DNA of 10,905 nucleotides from Flavobacteriaceae bacterium. Lineage in GTDB: Bacteria; Bacteroidota; Bacteroidia; Flavobacteriales; Flavobacteriaceae. Shown here piece after piece: positions 5,971-10,905 of the stretch (position 1 is its first letter; each line of letters starts with the position of its first letter). The position numbers were made by a program, and so were the translations under genes. The notes below the pieces were generated by a model. The model made no database searches and was not told where the DNA came from. It saw only the letters and a list, made by a program, of their open reading frames with translations. The stretch covers positions 1 through 10,905 of the forward strand of contig JABAYZ010000253.1 in assembly GCA_018608735.1 (NCBI GenBank), read 5' to 3'.

Positions 5971-7488
5971 ATGTCAACGACAACTACAGTAAATCAAAAA
6001 GAACTCTGGGGCCACCCTGTTGGATTGTATGTACTATTTTTCACGGAGATGTGGGAACGCTTTTCTTACTATGGAATGCGCGCGTTACTAACACTATACC
6101 TAGTTGAAAAAACTACTGAAGACAATCCCGGCTTGGGTTGGTTAGATTCGGAATCGATAATGCTTTATGGATGGTACACTATGCTTGTTTATGTTATGTC
6201 AATTCCAGGTGGAATGATAGCCGATAAAATTTTAGGTCAAAAGAAAGCAGTGTTATATGGTGCTTTAACTTTAGTAGCTGGACACGGAATTTTAGCTGTG
6301 GATGAAATGTGGGCGTTTTACACTGGATTAGTTCTTATTGTTCTTGGGGTAGGTCTTTTAAAACCAAACATTTCAACTATGGTTGGAGGTTTATACAAGG
6401 AAGGTGATATAAGACGCGATAAGGGGTTTAGTATTTTCTATATTGGAATCAATTTAGGTTCTCTTTTAGCTACATTTATTGTAGGTTATGTTGGAGAAAA
6501 AATAGGTTGGCATTATGGTTTTGGATTAGCTGGAATTGCAATGCTTTTCGGATTATTTGTTTATATGTATGGACAAAAGTATTTGACTCATGTTGGTAAT
6601 AAACCAACAGAGTTAGAGAAAAATGAAGATGTTTCCCTATCAAAATTATTTTTGGATCTTTTAAAATCGCCTATAAATTTAGGGGTAGTGGCACTAATTT
6701 CGGCTTATGGTGTCTATGCTGGATTTAATTATTCTGGGGTTGATAGTTGGGGATATACAGCTTTATTTATTTTTATTGCTTTGGTTGCTGGAATTATGAT
6801 GATGATATATAAGAATCTTGAAAATCAAATTTCTAAAGACAGATATTTAGTTCTCTTATTATCTTTTCTAATTGTAATTGTATTTTGGGGAGCTTTTGAA
6901 CAAGCGGGAGGTTTAATGAGTATTTATACTAAAACCAATACAGATAGAATATTATTTGGATGGGAAATTCCTGCAACTTGGTTTCAAGGGTTGAACGCTG
7001 GTTTTATTATCATTTTCGCAACTCTTGTAGCGAGTTACTGGGCAAAACGAAAATTAAAGGGAAAAGAAGGTTCTTCATTATTTAAAATGGCTGTTGGGAC
7101 TATGATTATGGGTCTTGGATTTGTTTTTATGATTTTTGCGGCTGCCGAATTTAATGCCAACGGAAGTTCAGGAATGCAGTGGTTAGTTTTAGCCTATCTA
7201 TTTCATACTATTGGAGAATTATGTTCATCGCCAGTAGCTTTATCTTTTATTACAAAGTTAGCACCAGCCAAATACGCCTCCTTAATGATGGGAGTTTATT
7301 TTGCTGCTACAGGATTGGGAAATAAGGTTGCAGGGTCAATAGGTGAATCTGCATCAGAATTTGGAGAATATGCTATATTTTCTGGAATAGCAATTTTTAC
7401 AGTTATATTTGGACTCTTAGTCATTTTAATCTTAAAACCTTTAAAACGTTTAACCCATGGTGCCGAAGACAACGAAAGAATCCTTTAA
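5971..7488 (+). CDS. POT/PTR2 family proton-coupled peptide transporter (first copy)
   Basis: This inner-membrane protein of 505 residues belongs to the major facilitator superfamily and has many hydrophobic segments. The POT signature EMWERFSYYGMRALL (26-40) holds the ExxER motif (Glu26, Glu29, Arg30) of proton coupling. GLLKPNIST contains Lys131, FWGAFEQAGG contains Glu310, and TIGELCSSPVALS contains Glu415; these correspond to peptide-binding and coupling residues of characterised POTs. It should import di- and tripeptides with protons. It lies 39 bp after the peptidase and 44 bp before a second transporter. Its central part is more AT-rich than its neighbours (36% G+C in hand-counted 6181-6300, against 45% in 7801-7920 of the next gene). 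Substrate range cannot be told from sequence. Confidence 0.94.
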   Translation: MSTTTTVNQKELWGHPVGLYVLFFTEMWERFSYYGMRALLTLYLVEKTTEDNPGLGWLDSESIMLYGWYTMLVYVMSIPGGMIADKILGQKKAVLYGALTLVAGHGILAVDEMWAFYTGLVLIVLGVGLLKPNISTMVGGLYKEGDIRRDKGFSIFYIGINLGSLLATFIVGYVGEKIGWHYGFGLAGIAMLFGLFVYMYGQKYLTHVGNKPTELEKNEDVSLSKLFLDLLKSPINLGVVALISAYGVYAGFNYSGVDSWGYTALFIFIALVAGIMMMIYKNLENQISKDRYLVLLLSFLIVIVFWGAFEQAGGLMSIYTKTNTDRILFGWEIPATWFQGLNAGFIIIFATLVASYWAKRKLKGKEGSSLFKMAVGTMIMGLGFVFMIFAAAEFNANGSSGMQWLVLAYLFHTIGELCSSPVALSFITKLAPAKYASLMMGVYFAATGLGNKVAGSIGESASEFGEYAIFSGIAIFTVIFGLLVILILKPLKRLTHGAEDNERIL

Positions 7489-7532
7489 CTAGAAGTTATA
7501 AATTAACCAACATTATATAGATAACTATTATT

Positions 7533-9278
7533 ATGACAACAGATATTAATGGCATGTTCAAAGACAAAGTCTTGAGGCATCCCGCCGGACTTTTTGTATT
7601 GTTTTTCACAGAGATGTGGGAGCGTTTTTCTTATTATGGCATGCGGGCCTTGCTCGTGATGTTTTTCACCGCATCACTCCTTGATGGGGGTTGGGGCTGG
7701 CCTCGAGAACATGCCTATGCAATTTTTGGAACCTATACCTCTCTAGTTTATTTATCCACCCTTTTAGGCGGTTATTTTGCAGATAAAAAAATTGGCTACC
7801 GCTATGCGGTTGTTGTTGGCGCGCTACTCATGACTCTTGGCCATGGTGCCATGGCTATCGAAACGCCATTTTTTATCTATTTAGGGCTCACCTTATTAGT
7901 GTTTGGAAGCGGATTTTTTAAACCAAATATGACCTCAATCATTTCAGAAATGTATAAAGGAAAAGACGAGAAAAAAGACGGTGCCTACACCATTTTTTAT
8001 ATGGGTGTCAATGCAGGTGCCTTTTTAGGGATTCTTCTTTGTGGCTACCTTGGCGAACAAGTTGGCTGGCGTTGGGGCTTTGGATTAGCAGGCGTTTTTA
8101 TGCTGTTTGGATTACTTCAATTTTGGTTTGCTCAAAACATCTTTGGAGACATCGGAACAAAACCTGAAAAGGTTGATACTGCGATTGAGTTCAGCGCAGA
8201 CGAGCCTAAACTAAACCCATTTACACAACTTCAATTGGGATTGATCGCCGTTGCAGGACTTTTGGGAATCTCATGGATTTTTAATGATCCCATTTCTAAA
8301 ATATCAGAGGGCGCTTATAATTTATTCGATTTTAGTCTATTTGGAATGGAAGGCTCTAGCCTTGCCATTCTAACCGCTCTAGGATTGTTTGTAGCACTGT
8401 TAGTGATCCGAATTCCAAAGTATGACAGAATCACTCGAGACCGCATGTTGGCCGTCATATTCTTTGCCTTTATTACAATATTCTTTTGGGCAATATTCGA
8501 ACAAGCTCCTAGTTCATTAACCATCTTTGCACGCGATTATACGCAACGCGTTCTTGAGGGGAATTCAGCCTTTATATTCAAAATAGTAAATACCTTAATG
8601 ACCATTATTCCGTTGGGAATTATCACATGGGTATTATGGCTATTATTCAAAAAAACGTTTTCAAAATATGCACTTTCAAATATTTTTCTAGCGATCAGTT
8701 TTATCATCATTTGGTCTATTGCTATTTGGATGTTAGCCATTGAATTTGGTAAAGATATTGCTGAAGTGCCCGCATCTTGGTTTGGCGTTTTAAACTCCTT
8801 ATTTATTATTGCCTTTGCCCCTCTATTTTCAAAATGGTGGGAAAGTAAATACAACCCCAATGCCAACATGAAATACGCCATTGGAATGGTTTTATTAGGA
8901 ATCGGAATGGCCTGTGTAGCTATTGGCGCTTCATCAATTGAGCCTGGGGCAAAAACCGCATCTGTCAGTATGATTTGGTTAATATTAGTTTACTTTTTTC
9001 ATACCATGGGCGAACTATGTATTTCTCCAGTGGCCCTATCTTATGTTAGTAAATTAGTGCCAGGCCGAATGATTGCCATGATGTTTGGAATCTGGTATTT
9101 AGCCGTTGCCATCGGGATGAAGCTAGCCGGTGTCTTTGGTGAAGCCTCTGAAGGAATCGCGCAATCGGAAGGTTTAAGCTATTTCTTCTGGGTATTAACC
9201 GCAGTTGCGGTCGGACTAGGAGTATTGTCTGCACTGTTATATCCAGTAATTAAAAAATTAATGCATGGAGTTCGTTAA
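7533..9278 (+). CDS. POT/PTR2 family peptide transporter (second copy, with extra membrane hairpin)
   Basis: This is a paralogue of the preceding transporter with 581 residues. It carries the same signature EMWERFSYYGMRALL (27-41), Lys130 in FFKPNMTS, Glu323 in IFEQAPSS and Glu493 in TMGELCISPVALS. It is about 75 residues longer, and most of the excess lies between about 344 and 411, where the first copy goes straight from the DRILFGW region to PATWFQG. This insert contains two strongly hydrophobic stretches (about 350-372 and 380-403), predicting one more membrane hairpin between the FEQ helix and the next conserved helix. All proton-coupling and peptide-binding residues are kept, so it should be active, possibly with different peptide preference. 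It is probably cotranscribed with the genes on either side. Confidence 0.94.
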   Translation: MTTDINGMFKDKVLRHPAGLFVLFFTEMWERFSYYGMRALLVMFFTASLLDGGWGWPREHAYAIFGTYTSLVYLSTLLGGYFADKKIGYRYAVVVGALLMTLGHGAMAIETPFFIYLGLTLLVFGSGFFKPNMTSIISEMYKGKDEKKDGAYTIFYMGVNAGAFLGILLCGYLGEQVGWRWGFGLAGVFMLFGLLQFWFAQNIFGDIGTKPEKVDTAIEFSADEPKLNPFTQLQLGLIAVAGLLGISWIFNDPISKISEGAYNLFDFSLFGMEGSSLAILTALGLFVALLVIRIPKYDRITRDRMLAVIFFAFITIFFWAIFEQAPSSLTIFARDYTQRVLEGNSAFIFKIVNTLMTIIPLGIITWVLWLLFKKTFSKYALSNIFLAISFIIIWSIAIWMLAIEFGKDIAEVPASWFGVLNSLFIIAFAPLFSKWWESKYNPNANMKYAIGMVLLGIGMACVAIGASSIEPGAKTASVSMIWLILVYFFHTMGELCISPVALSYVSKLVPGRMIAMMFGIWYLAVAIGMKLAGVFGEASEGIAQSEGLSYFFWVLTAVAVGLGVLSALLYPVIKKLMHGVR

Positions 9279-9287
9279 TTTTGGTAT

Positions 9288-9295
9288 TATATTTG
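9288..9295 (+). promoter_or_regulatory. Possible internal promoter -7 element before the thioredoxin-fold gene
   Basis: TATATTTG is a perfect TAnnTTTG, ending 24 bases before the ATG at 9320. The -33 region is weak. It may add transcription to this gene independently of the upstream ones. Confidence 0.35.
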
Positions 9296-9319
9296 TTATA
9301 AAATTATAAAAATAAATAC

Positions 9320-9865
9320 ATGAAACAAGTTATAATAGTCGTCTTCCTCCTATTGGGTACAACGACACTTTTTGCACAATCTATTAATTGGGTTAGCATG
9401 GATGAAGCACTGGAGCTGCAGCAGAAAGCACCTAAAAAAATCCTCATTGATATGTACACCTCTTGGTGTGGGCCATGTAAAATGTTGGATCGTAATACGT
9501 TTACAAATAAAGACTTGATTGCCTTTGTAAATACACATTATTACGCAGTTAAATTCAATGCAGAAGGGAATGAGGTCGTTAACTTTAAAGATCAAAAATT
9601 CACAAACCCTAATTATAAACCCGAGAAGGCAAAACGTCGAAATAGCCAACACGAATTCACACGTTATTTAGGAGTGAATGCCTATCCGACTATGGTGTTT
9701 TTAGGTCTAGATGCAGAGTTGATTGCTCCAATTCCAGGTTACCAAACAGCACAACAACTAGAGTTATATTTGAGGTTATTTAAAGACAACACCTATAAAG
9801 AATTGAACGACCAAGAGTCCTTTAATGGGTATTACAAATCATTCGTGCCATCTTTTATGCCCTAG
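9320..9865 (+). CDS. Exported thioredoxin-fold protein with CGPC active site
   Basis: This protein of 181 residues has a signal peptide (about 1-20, hydrophobic VIIVVFLLLG, ending LFAQ). The mature part has a thioredoxin fold with SWCGPCK (redox cysteines 50 and 53) and the cis-proline loop AYPT (Pro123). Between them lies a longer, lysine-rich insertion (about 85-112) than in classical thioredoxin. With this leader it acts in the periplasm or on the outer surface as a disulfide reductase or isomerase, in the broad thioredoxin_7-like group. Its position after the peptidase and transporters may only be conserved order; a direct link with peptide uptake is not shown. The stop is 2 bp from the stop of the convergent comEC gene. 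Confidence 0.88.
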   Translation: MKQVIIVVFLLLGTTTLFAQSINWVSMDEALELQQKAPKKILIDMYTSWCGPCKMLDRNTFTNKDLIAFVNTHYYAVKFNAEGNEVVNFKDQKFTNPNYKPEKAKRRNSQHEFTRYLGVNAYPTMVFLGLDAELIAPIPGYQTAQQLELYLRLFKDNTYKELNDQESFNGYYKSFVPSFMP

Positions 9866-9867
9866 TA

Positions 9868-10905
9868 TTAATACGTAATAAAAAAGGCGCCCTTTTCACG
9901 TGTTTCGTGGAAAGGGATTTTTTTTGCTTTACAGCTTAATTTCCAACGCTCTTGATCTGTTTTGAAATTACTACCGTCCCATATAATTAGTTCAGGATGC
10001 AGGCTATCAATCAAACGGTTTAAGTTAATTTTTGGCGATTGCCTTAATAAAACCCAATGAGGCTCTACACTTTTAACCGTATAAATCCCAAGGCTGTCCA
10101 CTACCAACAACAGCTTGCCATCAATTTTATAGAGGTGTTGTATGCTATCTGTGGTTTGGGTTTTAATACCCGCGCCAATTTTATAGTCTTCTAGCATTCG
10201 CTGATTGTTTATGGAGTCCAAATCATGATGAATCTCCAGATGCTGTTTGGACTGCAACCCAAAAACACTATGTCTCGTTTTATGGAAAACAACAAACGAA
10301 TTCTTTGAGGTCAGTGCTGGAAGTTGTTGCACAAAGATTTGAAAACTCAAGATGCCTATTCCCAAAATAATAAAGTTTTTAAACGTCTTTTTATGATAAA
10401 AAATGCCAACCAAAAACAGGATGAGGTAACTAATCACTAGAGCGGTTAGATCAAAGGAAATTTGCTCAAATAGAAACGCTTCTTTGGAGGCTACCCATTC
10501 TACAAATCGATTCATGAACTGAATGAGCCGTCCTAAGGAGTTGACTAAAAATTCTGGAGGTTTGTGAATCACGACTAAAATTAAGGTTGCAATTCCCAAA
10601 CAAAGTATAACGATCAGACAGGGAACAACGACCATATTGGTGATAAAGAACAAGCCTGGAAATTGATGGAAATAATAGAGGCTGATGGGTAAAACACCTA
10701 TTTGTGCAGCGATGGATACTTTGAACAAATCAAGAAACCAATTAAAAATTCGATTTTTAAAACGCCACCACGAATCTAAAACAGGCTTCACGATGATAAT
10801 TGAGGCGACCGCAGCATAACTGAGTTGAAACCCTACATCAAAACAAAATTGAGGGCGAAAGAGTAGGAGTATAAACGCAGATACCGCCAAAGTGTTTAAG
10901 GGTTT
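9868..10905 (-). CDS. comEC: ComEC/Rec2 competence channel protein, C-terminal part (N-terminus beyond window)
   Basis: The open frame enters from the right edge (KPLNTLAVSAFILLLFRPQF...) and no true start is visible; a TTG at 10890 in the frame is internal. The visible 345 residues hold the end of the ComEC competence domain: the typical block RPQFCFDVGFQLSYAAV, then about five further membrane segments. ComEC carries single-stranded DNA across the inner membrane in natural transformation. After the last membrane segment come about 140 soluble residues, where many ComEC proteins have a metallo-beta-lactamase domain. Here no HxHxDH metal motif is present, although the final part (HPELIIWDGS ... 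HETREKGAFFITY) resembles the last strand and helix pattern of that domain. The 3' codons also contain the terminator of the facing genes. Confidence 0.88.
   Translation of the reverse strand, partial: KPLNTLAVSAFILLLFRPQFCFDVGFQLSYAAVASIIIVKPVLDSWWRFKNRIFNWFLDLFKVSIAAQIGVLPISLYYFHQFPGLFFITNMVVVPCLIVILCLGIATLILVVIHKPPEFLVNSLGRLIQFMNRFVEWVASKEAFLFEQISFDLTALVISYLILFLVGIFYHKKTFKNFIILGIGILSFQIFVQQLPALTSKNSFVVFHKTRHSVFGLQSKQHLEIHHDLDSINNQRMLEDYKIGAGIKTQTTDSIQHLYKIDGKLLLVVDSLGIYTVKSVEPHWVLLRQSPKINLNRLIDSLHPELIIWDGSNFKTDQERWKLSCKAKKIPFHETREKGAFFITY
9880..9896 (-). terminator. Possible opposing terminator for comEC
   Basis: On the minus strand AAAAGG, GCG, CCTTTT(TT) forms a short 6-bp stem with a 3-nt loop, running into a T-run just before the comEC stop codon. 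It shares bases with the plus-strand terminator, so the region may stop transcription both ways. The minus version is weaker. Confidence 0.45.
9890..9925 (+). terminator. Intrinsic terminator of the peptidase/transporter/thioredoxin genes, inside comEC
   Basis: CCCTTTTCACG (9890-9900), loop TGTTT, then CGTGGAAAGGG (9906-9916) form an 11-bp stem with one U-G pair, followed by A and eight T. It begins 25 bases after the thioredoxin-fold stop codon and lies within the comEC coding sequence on the other strand. Confidence 0.85.

Noticed and set aside
8315..9652. Minus-strand frames inside the second transporter and the thioredoxin-fold gene
   Set aside because: They are reverse-strand reflections of well-supported coding regions without own features.
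10888..10890. TTG as start of comEC
   Set aside because: The frame is open to the window edge and the preceding residues KPLNT fit the internal NTLA block of ComEC.
1..10905. CRISPR arrays, tRNA or rRNA genes
   Set aside because: No regularly spaced repeats, no cloverleaf-like segment and no rRNA blocks were noticed on reading both strands.

Overview
The window looks like a chromosomal segment of a member of the Flavobacteriaceae (Bacteroidota). It is AT-rich, and start codons follow AT-rich leaders without Shine-Dalgarno sequences. Two matches to the Bacteroidota -7 promoter element TAnnTTTG lie before genes. The gene set also fits: a class II HMG-CoA reductase next to a GYDLA-type GHMP kinase, a DPP4-like S9 peptidase, POT peptide transporters and a ComEC with a short C-terminal domain.

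Left part (1 to about 1400) is accessory DNA. Bases 1-182 (minus strand) encode the first 60 residues of an IS110-family DEDD transposase that runs off the window. Upstream of its start codon, on the same strand, is a non-coding stretch with two consecutive large stem-loops: a 12-bp stem with a 48-nt loop, then a 9-bp stem with a 46-nt loop. This is the layout expected of an IS110 bridge RNA (target-binding loop, then donor-binding loop), and it is the most notable object here. The outer element end is probably somewhere around 464-480 but is not proven. Beyond it lie a nested inverted repeat (543-601), a very AT-rich secreted orphan protein (628-1269; about 25% G+C in a hand-counted 120-base sample) and a short GC-rich hairpin patch (1270-1318).

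Middle part (1399-3590, minus strand) holds HMG-CoA reductase followed by a GHMP kinase. Stop and start overlap in TAATG, so the pair is probably translationally coupled. They belong to isoprenoid supply through the mevalonate pathway. A divergent 151-bp intergenic region with a 17-bp palindrome separates them from the next block.

Right part (3742-9865, plus strand) has four genes with gaps of 39, 44 and 41 bp: an exported DPP4-like dipeptidyl peptidase, two different POT/PTR2 peptide transporters and an exported thioredoxin-fold protein. The first three form a plausible unit in which dipeptides cut off outside the cytoplasm are then imported. This block converges with comEC (minus strand, cut by the right edge). 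The stop codons are 2 bp apart, and a strong terminator for the plus-strand genes lies inside the last codons of comEC.

From 1399 onward this reads as ordinary conserved flavobacterial chromosome. The unusual material is the IS110 left end with its candidate bridge RNA.
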